Notes: generated by a model not told the origin, from the letters alone. A stretch of DNA of 64,000 nucleotides from Thermonema rossianum DSM 10300 (GCF_000426825.1 NZ_KE384579.1:264877-328876); one strand, 5' to 3'. Positions 1 to 9,570 are shown, numbered from the stretch's first letter. Program-made: numbers and translations.

Positions 1-158
1 ATCTTACGCCACAGGTCCACGGCACCGTTCAGCTTGAACGTATGCATGGCCTTGCTTAAACGCCGCCTCAGCGAACTGCGCTCGTAGTTGCTGAAGTCCA
101 GCCGGTAACGCTGATAAATAGCTTCTATGATGGCCTCTACTTCTTCTTCTTTCAGCAT
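1..158 (-). CDS. cheR: Chemotaxis protein methyltransferase CheR, N-terminal fragment (cut by window edge)
   Basis: Only the first 52 codons lie in the window; the rest continues beyond position 1. The reading frame starts at the ATG complementary to 156-158, 13 bases after the stop of the preceding gene, with an AAGG just upstream. The peptide begins MLKEEEVEAIIEAIYQRY and continues through DFSNYERSSLRRRL, which matches the all-helical N-terminal domain of CheR enzymes. CheR uses S-adenosylmethionine to methylate glutamates on chemoreceptors, opposing CheB, which is encoded about 5 kb upstream in the same cluster. The catalytic SAM domain is not visible, so the call rests on the N-terminal domain and on the gene context. 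Confidence 0.8.
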   Translation of the reverse strand, partial: MLKEEEVEAIIEAIYQRYRLDFSNYERSSLRRRLSKAMHTFKLNGAVDLWRK

Positions 159-171
159 GCAAGCCTTGTTT

Positions 172-2481
172 TTAAAGCATATCTACCGGTTCTATAGCTA
201 CGAATAGCATGACCATGTCAAACTCTTGTGGGTTGTTGGGGTGCGGATATTGCGGCACCAATATCACATTGAAAGTGGGCGCATTATATTCATCGAGCCG
301 CACCGAGAGCTTCAACTGTGCCATTTCCGGCATGTTTATTTTTGCCCGGAAGTAATCTTGCTCTACTTGCGAGTGAAACTGCAGGAATTTCTGAATGGGT
401 TTGTGTTGCAGCTGCCGTGCGTCGTAGCCCAACAGACGTGTAGCCATGATGTTGGCAGAGAGTATTTCGCCCAGGCGGTTGATACGCACCACCGGCACAC
501 TCTTGTTGCTGAACTCTTTTTCTATGTTGTTGCTGTTTTCGAGCAGCATTTGCGCCAACTGCTCTGCGAAGTCTTCTGTGGTAGTCATTTGCATGTTCAT
601 CAACACATTTTGCCGGCGCTCTTCTTTGAGGTTTTGTTGCAGTTGTTGGCGCAGCTTTTGCAGTTCGGTTACGTCTGCCAGGATGGCAACCACTTTGTAA
701 ACCTCGCCATTCAGGTTTTTTACAGGGCTAAAACTACACCGGTAATAACGCAAGTCACCGGTGCGTGTATACAACCGATAAATATAATGAGCGGGGGTGC
801 CTTGCAGTATTTGTTGCCATATCTCATTGAAGTCGTCCACGTCTTGTAAGTCCAAGAGGCCGGCAAAGCGGGTGCGGCGCACTTCCATGCGACTTTGGAA
901 GCCAAACTCCTGCATAAAACGGGGATTGGCACGCAGCAGCACGCCGTCTTTTCCTATTTCAACAAGTGCCACTGCCTCGTCTATAGCTTTGATTTTACTG
1001 TCATACTCTTGCTCTCGCTCTTTTTGCTCGGTGGTAAACTGCCCGAATTGCACAATCTTATATACTTGGTTGTTTACGTCAAAGATAGGGCTGTAAGTGG
1101 CAGAAAGCCATAGTTCCTTGCCATTTTTGGCAATTCGCCGGAATTCGCCTGATATATAAGAGCCGGCTTTTACGGCTTCCCACATCATGGTATAACGCAA
1201 GCTGTCGCGCTCGTCAGGCGGCAACAGCATGCTTTCGGCCTTGCCTATAAGCTCTTCTTTGCTATAGCCCGTAAGGCTGGTATAAATATCGTTGACGTCG
1301 GTAATTCTACCTTCGAGGTCCAGCTCCAACATGGAGTTGGTTTTGTTTACCGCATTTAGAATAGAGTTCGTGAGCATGGATTCACGCTCCACTTCTTGCA
1401 TCTTTTCTTCAAGAATGCGCTTGGTACGTTCCAACTCTGCCGTATTGCGCATCAAAGTAGCTTCTTTCTCTTGCAGTTCCTTGGCTGTTTGCTCATATTG
1501 CCGCAGTAGCCGTTCAGTACGTGCTTTATTGAGTGCATTGGCAACGCTGGAGCCAAAGGTTTGGCTTACATCCTCTATGAACTGCCGCACATGGGGTGGG
1601 AGGGGGCGCAAAGAGGCAATTTCAACTACGCCATATACACGATCATTATGACGAATGGGCGAAAGAACAATGCATTTGGGCTTGCCCTCGCTTAATCCGG
1701 AAACGATTTTGGGATAGTTTTCGGGGATGTCGTCTATGTAAATCAAATCGTTTTCGAGTACACAGCGCCCCACCAGCCCTTCTTTGAGCTCGAAGCGCTT
1801 TTGCAAATACTTTCTTCTTTGAAAGGCATAAGCAGCTACGGTGCTGATATAAGGCGGGTCGGCTTCTTCTTGTATGAGATGTACAGCCCCTTGATGCGCC
1901 TGCACATACTCTACCAGTTTATGTAAGAAAGCGAAGGCGAGGTCTTCAATCTTATCGTTTTGATGCTCACGTAACAGGTTGTTGAACTCAGCCAAGCCAC
2001 TGACAGCCCAGGTTCGGCGTTCGCGCTCTTCGTTGAGTTGTTTCAGCTGGTCACGCATGCGAATCAACGCCTGCCCAATCCCTTCGGATACCTGCAGCCC
2101 TTCCATGGATACGTCATAGTTGCCTTGACCGATGGCTTCTATAAAACGGGCCGCTTCTTTTCTGGATTCCGAAATTTTTTGCAGCTCCTTCACCAGCTCC
2201 TTTACCTGTATGTCGCTGTCGTCAAACTCTTCAACAGGTATTTCGGTATCGATGCTGTTGGCAGAGAAGAATAGTTTGATTTTTTTTAGTGGCTTAAAAA
2301 CTTTTTGACGCAACGTTTGGTGTAAAGCAAGCCCCGCCAATGCCATGAAAGCAAGAAGGGCGGTAAGCAGCCACACGGACCAAGAAGGGCTAAGCCACAC
2401 ATACAGGATAAGCAATAGGGCTGTAGTTGCCAGCCCTATCAGGATGATGCTACTTAGCGAGGAGGTATTTCTCTGGCTCAT
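172..2481 (-). CDS. Membrane-anchored HAMP/GAF/multi-PAS sensory protein without output domain
   Basis: A 769-residue protein. Two hydrophobic segments near residues 10-30 and 36-54 are separated by a few residues, so almost nothing is exposed outside. A HAMP-like linker follows (about 55-150), then a GAF domain (about 178-320), a coiled coil (320-370), two PAS domains (about 380-490 and 500-610), another coiled coil, and a PAS-like C-terminus (about 660-769). I see no histidine kinase H-box or N-box, no GGDEF/EAL motif and no receptor tip. It sits between the cheC-like gene and cheR, so it probably feeds the Che pathway by protein contact. The ligand is unknown. The domain calls come from sequence pattern only and their borders are approximate. 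Confidence 0.75.
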   Translation of the reverse strand: MSQRNTSSLSSIILIGLATTALLLILYVWLSPSWSVWLLTALLAFMALAGLALHQTLRQKVFKPLKKIKLFFSANSIDTEIPVEEFDDSDIQVKELVKELQKISESRKEAARFIEAIGQGNYDVSMEGLQVSEGIGQALIRMRDQLKQLNEERERRTWAVSGLAEFNNLLREHQNDKIEDLAFAFLHKLVEYVQAHQGAVHLIQEEADPPYISTVAAYAFQRRKYLQKRFELKEGLVGRCVLENDLIYIDDIPENYPKIVSGLSEGKPKCIVLSPIRHNDRVYGVVEIASLRPLPPHVRQFIEDVSQTFGSSVANALNKARTERLLRQYEQTAKELQEKEATLMRNTAELERTKRILEEKMQEVERESMLTNSILNAVNKTNSMLELDLEGRITDVNDIYTSLTGYSKEELIGKAESMLLPPDERDSLRYTMMWEAVKAGSYISGEFRRIAKNGKELWLSATYSPIFDVNNQVYKIVQFGQFTTEQKEREQEYDSKIKAIDEAVALVEIGKDGVLLRANPRFMQEFGFQSRMEVRRTRFAGLLDLQDVDDFNEIWQQILQGTPAHYIYRLYTRTGDLRYYRCSFSPVKNLNGEVYKVVAILADVTELQKLRQQLQQNLKEERRQNVLMNMQMTTTEDFAEQLAQMLLENSNNIEKEFSNKSVPVVRINRLGEILSANIMATRLLGYDARQLQHKPIQKFLQFHSQVEQDYFRAKINMPEMAQLKLSVRLDEYNAPTFNVILVPQYPHPNNPQEFDMVMLFVAIEPVDML

Positions 2482-2553
2482 AGGTGTTGATATCGTCGCT
2501 TTCTTTTATTGAAAGATAGAGTTTTTATGGCGGCTATGCAAATATTTGGTTTT

Positions 2554-3204
2554 TTAGCGCCGTTTGAGCCGTTTCTGTAAAATGTTGTTTCCCTTGGCCT
2601 TGATCATCTGCTTCATGGTATTGAGAAAGTCGTCGTCCATGAAGCAAATAAATAGAGGGTTGAGGTTGGTATTGTAGCTTTGCAATTGGGTGCGTATGTT
2701 GAGCACATGGCCGAAGGTGGCAAAGTCTGCCTTGAACTGCTCGCTCAGTTGTTGGGCAGGCAGGTAGCTGAAGCGCGGAATATCGCCATAAATAAACAGG
2801 TCGGTGAAATTGGCCACTTGCGTAACCACGGCGGCCGATATGATGTTGTCCAGCTCCAGTAAAATGTCTTTTTGAATATCTGTGATTTCGCCTTCTTTTT
2901 CTACGATGCTTACCGGCGGTTGGGCAAAAATTTGAAATACTTTTTTTATTTCTTCATGTTGAAAGAGCAAATATGTTTTTCCGTGAAGGGCGCCTTTGAT
3001 TTCTGTAGTGAGCGTATAAAAATGTTCGTCTTGCAGGCGCTTGATGGTTTCGTCTTGTTGTTCTTTATCGAATATTTCGATGCTATAATCTTTTATCATG
3101 ACCTTTTCGCCCGCGTATTTCGAGAAGGCATCGGCGGCATTGGCTAAAGCAATGCTGAACAGTTCGCGGGTAATATCGAATTCATAAGGTGTGAGTTGTA
3201 CCAT
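2554..3204 (-). CDS. CheC-like CheY-P phosphatase with one degenerate active site
   Basis: 216 residues, starting 4 bases after the cheA stop. CheC-family phosphatases remove phosphate from CheY-P using E-x-x-N motifs on helices, two in CheC and one in CheX. Here the second repeat keeps the motif (E117-L-D-N120, in LLELDNIISAAVV). The equivalent helix in the first repeat reads E14-L-F-S17 (ELFSIALANAADAF), so the asparagine is replaced. One working site is therefore predicted. Tight coupling to cheA and the presence of cheY upstream support a role in signal termination, and no CheZ is seen. CheX is an alternative label, but the duplicated helix pattern favours CheC. Confidence 0.7.
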   Translation of the reverse strand: MVQLTPYEFDITRELFSIALANAADAFSKYAGEKVMIKDYSIEIFDKEQQDETIKRLQDEHFYTLTTEIKGALHGKTYLLFQHEEIKKVFQIFAQPPVSIVEKEGEITDIQKDILLELDNIISAAVVTQVANFTDLFIYGDIPRFSYLPAQQLSEQFKADFATFGHVLNIRTQLQSYNTNLNPLFICFMDDDFLNTMKQMIKAKGNNILQKRLKRR

Positions 3205-3208
3205 AGTT

Positions 3209-5002
3209 TTAAGCGTTTGAGTTTTGATAAGAGCGGATTTGTTTGAACAAAAAATGCATGATGCCGGGCACGTCCAGCACCAAACATACTTCGCCGGTGC
3301 CTAAGATGGTAGCACCGCTTACAAAGTGGGCATCTTTCAACAAAGTGCCCAAGGGTTTTTCCACAATTTCTTTTTGTTGAAGCAGCCGGTCAACAATGAT
3401 ACCTATTTCTTTTTGGTCGTAGTTGATGATAATGGTGGGGAAAAGAGCGTCATCCGGGGTTTCTTCAAAGCTTTTGACAATAAACTGCTTGTCCGGGTTT
3501 TGAATGGATTTCAGAGAGAAGATGTCTTTGAGAAAAACAACGGAAATACTCTTGCCCAAAAAGTTGGCTGCCAGTCCGTTGCGCACATAGTGAATGTCAC
3601 TTTTGCGGAAAGTGCTTACGGCGGAAGTATAAGCCAAAGGAATGGCATAGGTGATATCGTCGAGTTGAAACAGAAGGGTGCTTTTTACTGCCATAGATAA
3701 GGGAAGTATGAGGGTGAAAGTAGTGCCTTTGCCTAAGGTGGATTCAATATCTATTTGTCCGCCCACGCGCTCAATGGCACGCTTGACCACGTCCATGCCC
3801 ACACCACGCCCCGATATTTTAGTGACGGTATCGGCGCTGGAGAAACCGGGCAGGAAAATAAGTTGAATGAGCTGCTCGGGCGGCATGCGCTTGGCCTCTT
3901 CGGGCGAGATAAGCCCCTTTTGCAAGGCTTTTTGCTTGATTTTCTCTACATCTATGCCCCTGCCGTCGTCGCTTACTTGTATGCGCACCTCTTCTTTGAC
4001 CGTTTCGGCAGAGAGCGTGATGATGCCTTGCCCCGGTTTGCGCTGCTTGACGCGCTCATCTTCGGTTTCAATGCCATGGCTGATGGCATTTCTGACCAAA
4101 TGCACCAGCGACTCGCTGATGATTTGTAGAATGTTGCGGTCTATTTCGTTTTCCATGCCTTTGAGCACAAGCCGCACATGCTTGCCTTCTTCGTTGGCTA
4201 CATCCCGCACAATACGGTGAAACTTCTTGAACAGTGTCCCCACCTGCACCAGACGGATGCTCATGACTGCATGCTGAAGCTCATTGGTCAGCCGCTGAAT
4301 GTGGGTCATTTCGGTGTTGTAGCCTTTGCGCTGGGCAGTCAACTGTTCATAGAGGTTGATGATGCGGTCTTTTTCTATGATAAGCTCGCCTACCAAGTTC
4401 AATAGGTTATCAAGCTTTTTTACAGGCACGTGTATGCTGTCAGACAAATGCAGCTGTTCTTCGGCAGCAACGGTAGTCGCTTCATCTTCTATTTTCAAAG
4501 GTCTGCGGCTCTTTTTTTCTTTTGAAGGGATACCGGTAGCCGGGGGGGCTGCTTCCCGCGCCGGTTGCGTTTCGTCGCTTGCAGGCGTTTCTTCTGCCGG
4601 GGGCGTTGCCTGTGCCCGGGTTTTGCGCACCAGTACTTCCAGTTTGGTTTTGATGCCTCTATATTTAGGTGCTTCGTGGTGTTCCGGGTCCTTGAGGTGC
4701 TGAATCATAGCCCCCAGCACGTCGTTGGCGCGGAAGAGCGTATTGAATAGCTCACTGTTGATGTGGAGGTGTCCTTTTTTTATTTCACCGAATACGTCCT
4801 CGAGAATATGGGCAAATTGGGCAAGCTGTTCAAAGCCCATGCCGCCGGCATTTGCCTTGAGTGTATGCAGCAGGCGAAATAAGCTGTCAATAATCTGTTT
4901 GTCTTGTTTGTTTTGTTCCAGTTCAACAAACAAGCGGTTTAGTTCATCGTATTGCTCCTGCGCTTCGGTGAAAAATATTTCTCTTAGTTCATCATCTTTC
5001 AT
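3209..5002 (-). CDS. cheA: Chemotaxis histidine kinase CheA
   Basis: The start is placed at the ATG at 5002 (597 residues); an in-frame TTG four codons upstream is possible. The HPt domain carries the phosphorylated histidine in LLHTLKANAGG (about H46). A low-complexity Ala/Glu/Pro linker (about 130-185) leads into the dimerisation helices, followed by the HATPase core with the N-box VRNAISHGIE (about 300-310), G1 DDGRGID and G2 GRGVGMDVV. The CheW-like regulatory domain fills the C-terminus from about 440. No P2 domain that would dock CheY/CheB is apparent between HPt and dimerisation. CheA autophosphorylates when receptors signal and passes phosphate to CheY and CheB, whose genes lie just upstream. 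Confidence 0.95.
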   Translation of the reverse strand: MKDDELREIFFTEAQEQYDELNRLFVELEQNKQDKQIIDSLFRLLHTLKANAGGMGFEQLAQFAHILEDVFGEIKKGHLHINSELFNTLFRANDVLGAMIQHLKDPEHHEAPKYRGIKTKLEVLVRKTRAQATPPAEETPASDETQPAREAAPPATGIPSKEKKSRRPLKIEDEATTVAAEEQLHLSDSIHVPVKKLDNLLNLVGELIIEKDRIINLYEQLTAQRKGYNTEMTHIQRLTNELQHAVMSIRLVQVGTLFKKFHRIVRDVANEEGKHVRLVLKGMENEIDRNILQIISESLVHLVRNAISHGIETEDERVKQRKPGQGIITLSAETVKEEVRIQVSDDGRGIDVEKIKQKALQKGLISPEEAKRMPPEQLIQLIFLPGFSSADTVTKISGRGVGMDVVKRAIERVGGQIDIESTLGKGTTFTLILPLSMAVKSTLLFQLDDITYAIPLAYTSAVSTFRKSDIHYVRNGLAANFLGKSISVVFLKDIFSLKSIQNPDKQFIVKSFEETPDDALFPTIIINYDQKEIGIIVDRLLQQKEIVEKPLGTLLKDAHFVSGATILGTGEVCLVLDVPGIMHFLFKQIRSYQNSNA

Positions 5003-5030
5003 GGTAGCATGCAAAGTTTGGTTTTATAGA

Positions 5031-6068
5031 TTACAGACAGCTCACTATAAAGGGAGCTATTTCATAAATGGGCAATATCTTTTTCACGGCGCCGCGCTCG
5101 ATGGCTTCTTTTGGCATGCCAAAAATAGTGGCCGTTTGCTCGTCTTGTGCGATGGTATAGGCGCCTTGTTTCATGAGCGCTTCCATGCCGGCGGCACCAT
5201 CGCGCCCCATGCCGCTCAACAGCACCGCAATGGCTTTGTGATGATAGAGTGAAGCGGCGCTGAAGAAAAGTGCATCGATGGAAGGGTGATTGTATGCCTC
5301 AAACTGCTGTTCGCTTTTTTTGAAGCGTATCTGCTTGAGGCTGTCTTGCATGAGTACCATATTACAATTGCCCGGTAAGATATAGATGCTTTGTGGAAGC
5401 AGTGCCATGCCTTCGGCGGCCATGGTTACTTTCAGCTCGGTGAGCTGCTGCAGCCTGCGTGCAAAAGATTCTATAAAAGAATGGGGCATGTGTTGAGCAA
5501 TGATGACCGGCACGGGGAAGTTGGAGGGCAGTTGAAGCAATATTTGCTCTATGGCAGTAGTGCCGCCCGTAGATGCCCCAATCAATACTATTTCGTAGTT
5601 TACGTGGTCGAAGGTGTGCGGATGAGTATTCTTTCGTTTAACGGGCAAGCCGCCAAGCACCGAACGCTTGGCTTGGGTTGCCTGTATAATCTTACGGGTG
5701 ATTTCAGGTGCCAATTGGCGTATTTTGGCGTTGATGCCGGCATTGGGTTTTAGTATGAAATCATAAGCGCCCTTTTCAAGTGCCAAGATAATATGCTCCA
5801 TCTGCTCGCTACTTGCGCCACTTAGCACAACAATGGGGGTGGGGCAGTGGGCGTTGATATGCTCTATGGCATATAAACCATCATACTCGGGCATCATCAA
5901 ATCCAGCAACACTACATCCGGCTTAAGCGCACAAGTTTTCTCAAATGCCTCCTTGCCATGGTGGGCAGTGCCAACAACCTCTATTTGGTTGTTTTGCTGC
6001 AGTATGTCTTGCAAAATAAGGCGCATGAAACCGGAGTCGTCTGCTACTAATACCTTGACAGGAGGCAT
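5031..6068 (-). CDS. cheB: Chemotaxis response regulator / protein-glutamate methylesterase CheB
   Basis: 345 residues. The N-terminal receiver has the acidic pair at D10-D11 and the phosphorylation site D56 in VVLLDLMMP. A linker (about 110-155) leads to the methylesterase domain with catalytic Ser166 (LIGASTGGT), His193 (IIAQHMPHS) and Asp290 (LSGMGRDGAAG). CheB removes methyl groups from receptor glutamates, and can deamidate glutamines, when phosphorylated by CheA. It lies 19 bases after cheY and 28 bases before the cheA ATG, so the three are almost certainly co-transcribed. All catalytic residues are present and the length is typical. Confidence 0.96.
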   Translation of the reverse strand: MPPVKVLVADDSGFMRLILQDILQQNNQIEVVGTAHHGKEAFEKTCALKPDVVLLDLMMPEYDGLYAIEHINAHCPTPIVVLSGASSEQMEHIILALEKGAYDFILKPNAGINAKIRQLAPEITRKIIQATQAKRSVLGGLPVKRKNTHPHTFDHVNYEIVLIGASTGGTTAIEQILLQLPSNFPVPVIIAQHMPHSFIESFARRLQQLTELKVTMAAEGMALLPQSIYILPGNCNMVLMQDSLKQIRFKKSEQQFEAYNHPSIDALFFSAASLYHHKAIAVLLSGMGRDGAAGMEALMKQGAYTIAQDEQTATIFGMPKEAIERGAVKKILPIYEIAPFIVSCL

Positions 6069-6087
6069 TGAGGGTTGGTTTAGCTTT

Positions 6088-6447
6088 TTACATTACTTTT
6101 TGCACTACTTCTACCAGTTGTTCGGTGGTAAATGGCTTGATGATATATTCGTTGGCACCGTTTTTCATGGCTTCCTCCACGACGGCTTCTTGCCCTACGG
6201 CACTAATCATGATGATTTTGGCTGTGAGTCCTTCGGAACGCAAAGTTTTGAGCACATCAAGCCCCAACATGTCAGGTAATATGTTGTCGAGCGTGATGAG
6301 GTCGGGCTGTAGTTCAAATGCCATATCTATTGCCGACTCGCCATTGGCAGCCATGCCCAGTACTTCATAGCCTATGCTGGTGAGCGCATCTTTTATCAAT
6401 GTGCGCATGTACAAAGAGTCATCTACGACCAATACTTTTTTGCTCAT
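6088..6447 (-). CDS. cheY: CheY-type single-domain response regulator
   Basis: 119 residues, a stand-alone receiver domain. The acidic pair is D9-D10 (VVDDSLYMR), the phospho-acceptor is D54 (LITLDNILPDM), and the switch lysine lies in EYIIKPF near residue 104. There is no output domain, so it should act by binding a target, classically a flagellar switch. No flagellar genes are visible here, so the target could be the gliding machinery or another effector (inference). It lies between cheW (59 bases) and cheB (19 bases). Confidence 0.9.
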   Translation of the reverse strand: MSKKVLVVDDSLYMRTLIKDALTSIGYEVLGMAANGESAIDMAFELQPDLITLDNILPDMLGLDVLKTLRSEGLTAKIIMISAVGQEAVVEEAMKNGANEYIIKPFTTEQLVEVVQKVM

Positions 6448-6506
6448 AAGTGTATGCAGTTTAAATGAGTTAGTATTCTTTTCAAATATAAAAAACTTTA
6501 AAAGAC

Positions 6507-7025
6507 TTAGTCAATGACCATTTGGTCCATCAGTTCGGATTCTACGAGCTGGTAGAAGTCGAGTAAAACAATCATGCGCTTGGGCTGGCGTATGATGCCT
6601 TTAATATAGCTTTGCTCGCCCACTTCGCTTTGTATGATATGCGGTGAGCGGTCAACATCTTTTTCTTTGACATTTAATGTTTCCGGCAGGCGGTGTACCA
6701 AAACGCCCAAAAGGTAGTTTTTGCCATCGATGACTATAACAAACTGTTTGTGTTGGTCTGCATCACTACGCTCAGCCGGGGGCGTATCAAATAATAGTTC
6801 CGCCTGAATAACCGGTATGATATTGCCACGTATATTGGTGACGCCCAGAACGAAAGGGCGGGTCAGCGGAACCGGTGTAATATGACTAAGCGGCACTATC
6901 TCTTTGACTTGCTCGATGGGAAGGGCATAATACTCTTTGCCCACCTGCAAACAAATGAGTTGTAACCGTTGGTGGTTCTCTTCGGGCATGCCGGCGTCTG
7001 CTTGGAGTGGCTGTTGGTTTTCCAT
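6507..7025 (-). CDS. cheW: Chemotaxis coupling protein CheW
   Basis: 172 residues. After a polar N-terminal stretch of about 20 residues the protein is a single CheW domain: LQLICLQVGKEYYALPI, then VKEIVPLSHITPVPL, then VLGVTNIRGNIIPVI, the conserved IRG loop that contacts receptors and CheA. It bridges receptor tips and CheA in the signalling array. It lies 45 bases downstream of the interrupted receptor and upstream of cheY in the same orientation. The C-terminal extension after the domain is short and carries no known motif. Confidence 0.93.
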   Translation of the reverse strand: MENQQPLQADAGMPEENHQRLQLICLQVGKEYYALPIEQVKEIVPLSHITPVPLTRPFVLGVTNIRGNIIPVIQAELLFDTPPAERSDADQHKQFVIVIDGKNYLLGVLVHRLPETLNVKEKDVDRSPHIIQSEVGEQSYIKGIIRQPKRMIVLLDFYQLVESELMDQMVID

Positions 7026-7070
7026 AGTGCATGATGATTAAAGTCCGGATAAATGATGTTTGTATTGTTT

Positions 7071-7346
7071 TTAAATGCGGAACAAGCCTACATTCTCTTT
7101 TAGTTCTTGTGCCACTTGCTTGAGTTTATTGCCTGTTTCGGCAATTTCGCTCATCTGTTCGCGCAAGGTAGTAGATGAATGCGCTATTTCTTTGGTGCCT
7201 GCGGCTGTTTCTTCCGATACCACCACTATTTTTTCGATGTTGCGCACCACAGAGTCGAGGCTTTGTCTTTGCTTACGGGTATCTTCCAAAATAGCACCTG
7301 CCAAGGCGAGGGTGCGGCTACTCGATTCCTTAATCTCATGAAAGAC
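7071..7346 (-). pseudogene. C-terminal remnant of the second chemoreceptor, downstream of an in-frame stop
   Basis: This stretch continues the same reading frame as the receptor ending at 7347. The codons after the TAA read [20 protein letters not shown] and run 91 codons to a normal stop. They encode the descending helix of the MCP signalling domain, including [17 protein letters not shown], which is nearly identical to the intact receptor at 9632-12868. At DNA level 7194-7250 matches 9755-9811 with one difference in 57 bases. The frame is therefore conserved past the stop. It would be translated only by readthrough, by reinitiation (a TTG lies at 7304), or if the stop is a sequence error. 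Confidence 0.75.
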
Positions 7347-9455
7347 TTACTCCACTTCTTGGGTGGAAGCTATACCGCTTTGTACATTCCCTTTCATTTG
7401 TGAGATGGCTTTGGTAGCTGCCTGGGTATCTTTTTGTACTTTTTTGATTACACTCTCAATATCATCGGCTGACTGCTTGGATTGTTCGGCCAGCTTGCGT
7501 ATTTCTTCTGCTACGACGGCGAAGCCACGCCCTGCGTCACCGGCACGTGCAGCTTCAATGGCTGCATTGAGCGCCAACAGGTTGGTTTGTGACGCTATAT
7601 CGGTAATGACGCGCAGGGTCTTGGTGATTTCTTCCGAGCTGTTGTTCAGAATATCGATGGTTTGAGCAGTCTGGTCTGCCGAATTATTGATGGCTTCCAT
7701 GCTTTGGGTCAGGCGACCGATGGTTTTAATACCATTGACACAATCTTGTTCGCCTTTTTTGGCAGATTCGTGAATGAGTTCGGCTTTTTTGCCTATTTCA
7801 TTGGAGTCGTTATAGGTTTGTTCCAGCAGTTTGGATGCCTCGTCTGTACGGCGCACTTGGTCTTCGGCACCTTCTGACATTTGCGCTATGGCGCTAACCG
7901 TAGCTGTCAGGGCTTGTTGTGTGCGCTCGGCTTTCAGCAGCATGTCAGCCGCTGCCTGGTCTATATTACCTGCCTGCTTTTGTATGTTGCGAATGAGGTG
8001 GGCTATGTTTTGTATGGCGGTATTCAGTGCTTGGGTCATCTCTTGCATGGTGCCGCGCAGGTTTTCTTCGTAGCGTATGCTCAGTTTGCCTTCAGCCACA
8101 CTATGAAGCAGCTCTTTAATCTGTAAAATGGGGTTGCTGATATTATCAAGCAATTGGTTGATGCTCTGGGCAAGGGTGTGCCATACGCCTTGCAGTCCGT
8201 TCAGTGACAGGCGGGCTTGCAGATTACCTGCCTCGCCGGCTTGTGTGACTACTTCGGTAATGTTTGCCAGTATGTTGCGCAGGGTTCGCTGCAGGTGCAG
8301 GTTGGCTTCCACCATATCGCGCAGCTCCGCCTCTATGTCGCTTACGTCGAGTTTGAATTGAGCATCCAAGTTACCGGCACTCAACTCAGACAAGAAGCGG
8401 CTGGTTTCCATGAGCGCCTCCTGGAAGGCCGTAATATCCCGCCCGATGGCTATGATGCGAATAATTTCCCCGTTTTTATTATATACCGGTGAGTAAACGG
8501 CTTCTACCCAGAAGTGGCTGCCGTCTTTGCGGCGGCGGCGGGCTTTCAAACGAACCGATTCGCCCCGGATGACTCTTTGCAGGTTTTGCATGATGGCGGC
8601 ACGCTCTTCTTCCGACAACTGCTCTTGGTACTTGCCCCCTTGCAGCTCGTCGGCACTGTAGCCGCTGAGCTGTTGATACACCTCGTTTACAAACAAAATA
8701 TTGCCTTGCAGGTCGAATTCCACAAATACATTACCTGCATTGATGGCGCGTAATTGTGCTTCCAACTCGGCTTGTGATACTTCCAGTGCTTCACGCAGTT
8801 GTATTTCCTGCTCGCGCAGGGTTTGCAGCTCCTCCATGGCTTGCCGCATTTCTTCGTCCCGGGCTTGCAGCTCCTGATTTTTGACTTTTAGCTCTTCGGC
8901 TTGTCTTTTGCTTTTTTCTAAAGCTTTTAAAAGCACTTTTTCATTGGCTTCCATACGTTTTTTGGCAGCCTCCAGCTCTTTTTGCTTCTGCACCAGTATG
9001 TCTTGAGTTGCTTGCAGTTCTTCCAGGTTTTGCCGCAACTCTTCCTCTTGGGCAGTCAGGGCTAAATTACGCTCTTCCAGCTCTTGCTGTGCTTTAATTT
9101 CGGGTGTAATATCGTAAAGGATAACCAGCTTATAGCCTTGATTTTCAATGTCTATTGATTTTATTTGTATGCGAAAGGGCAGGGGCGAACCTTGCCCGGG
9201 CAGGCGCAATTGCTTGTTTTGGAGTGCTTCACTAAGTTCCCGGATGCTTTTTTCGCCTTCTTCAAAGAAAGGAAGCAGCGACTCTATGTTCTCTTGCTTG
9301 ATTCCTTTGAGCAGGGATTCGGCTGCGCTGTTTTTGTGTATAATATGTCCTTGGGGGGTAGTAATAAGAACAGGAGCAGGCAGGGCATCAAAGATGGCTT
9401 CGCAGTGTGCCTTTAAGTCGATGGTGGTGGAGCTGTTAGAAGTAGTGCGTTTCAT
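7347..9455 (-). CDS. Soluble PAS-domain methyl-accepting chemotaxis protein, truncated by in-frame TAA
   Basis: 702 residues to a premature TAA at 7347-7349; the undisturbed frame would give 794 positions. No transmembrane segment or signal peptide is seen, so it is cytoplasmic. Order: PAS (about 20-115), long coiled coil rich in Glu/Gln/Lys (115-235), PAS (235-345), HAMP-like linker (350-470), then the MCP signalling domain, with the receptor tip at about 617-666 ([17 protein letters not shown]). The truncated form keeps the tip but loses the last 92 residues of the descending helix that must pack against the ascending one. It heads the cheWYBA-cheC series and has its own upstream region after the terminator at 9571-9607. 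Confidence 0.85.
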   Translation of the reverse strand: MKRTTSNSSTTIDLKAHCEAIFDALPAPVLITTPQGHIIHKNSAAESLLKGIKQENIESLLPFFEEGEKSIRELSEALQNKQLRLPGQGSPLPFRIQIKSIDIENQGYKLVILYDITPEIKAQQELEERNLALTAQEEELRQNLEELQATQDILVQKQKELEAAKKRMEANEKVLLKALEKSKRQAEELKVKNQELQARDEEMRQAMEELQTLREQEIQLREALEVSQAELEAQLRAINAGNVFVEFDLQGNILFVNEVYQQLSGYSADELQGGKYQEQLSEEERAAIMQNLQRVIRGESVRLKARRRRKDGSHFWVEAVYSPVYNKNGEIIRIIAIGRDITAFQEALMETSRFLSELSAGNLDAQFKLDVSDIEAELRDMVEANLHLQRTLRNILANITEVVTQAGEAGNLQARLSLNGLQGVWHTLAQSINQLLDNISNPILQIKELLHSVAEGKLSIRYEENLRGTMQEMTQALNTAIQNIAHLIRNIQKQAGNIDQAAADMLLKAERTQQALTATVSAIAQMSEGAEDQVRRTDEASKLLEQTYNDSNEIGKKAELIHESAKKGEQDCVNGIKTIGRLTQSMEAINNSADQTAQTIDILNNSSEEITKTLRVITDIASQTNLLALNAAIEAARAGDAGRGFAVVAEEIRKLAEQSKQSADDIESVIKKVQKDTQAATKAISQMKGNVQSGIASTQEVE

Positions 9456-9570
9456 AAGAGCCGGATATTTTAGGTTTGAACTACAATTTATAAAATATGT
9501 TATGGCGGCCGGGTTTCGTGTAATATTTAGGTGTAAAAAGTCAAGCGGCTTTGTTTGTCTTAAGCTAAGA

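Noticed and set aside
7071-9455. Frameshift in the second chemoreceptor
   Set aside because: The two parts are in the same frame (7347-7349 is TAA and the next codons continue the homology), so the break is a nonsense codon rather than an insertion or deletion.
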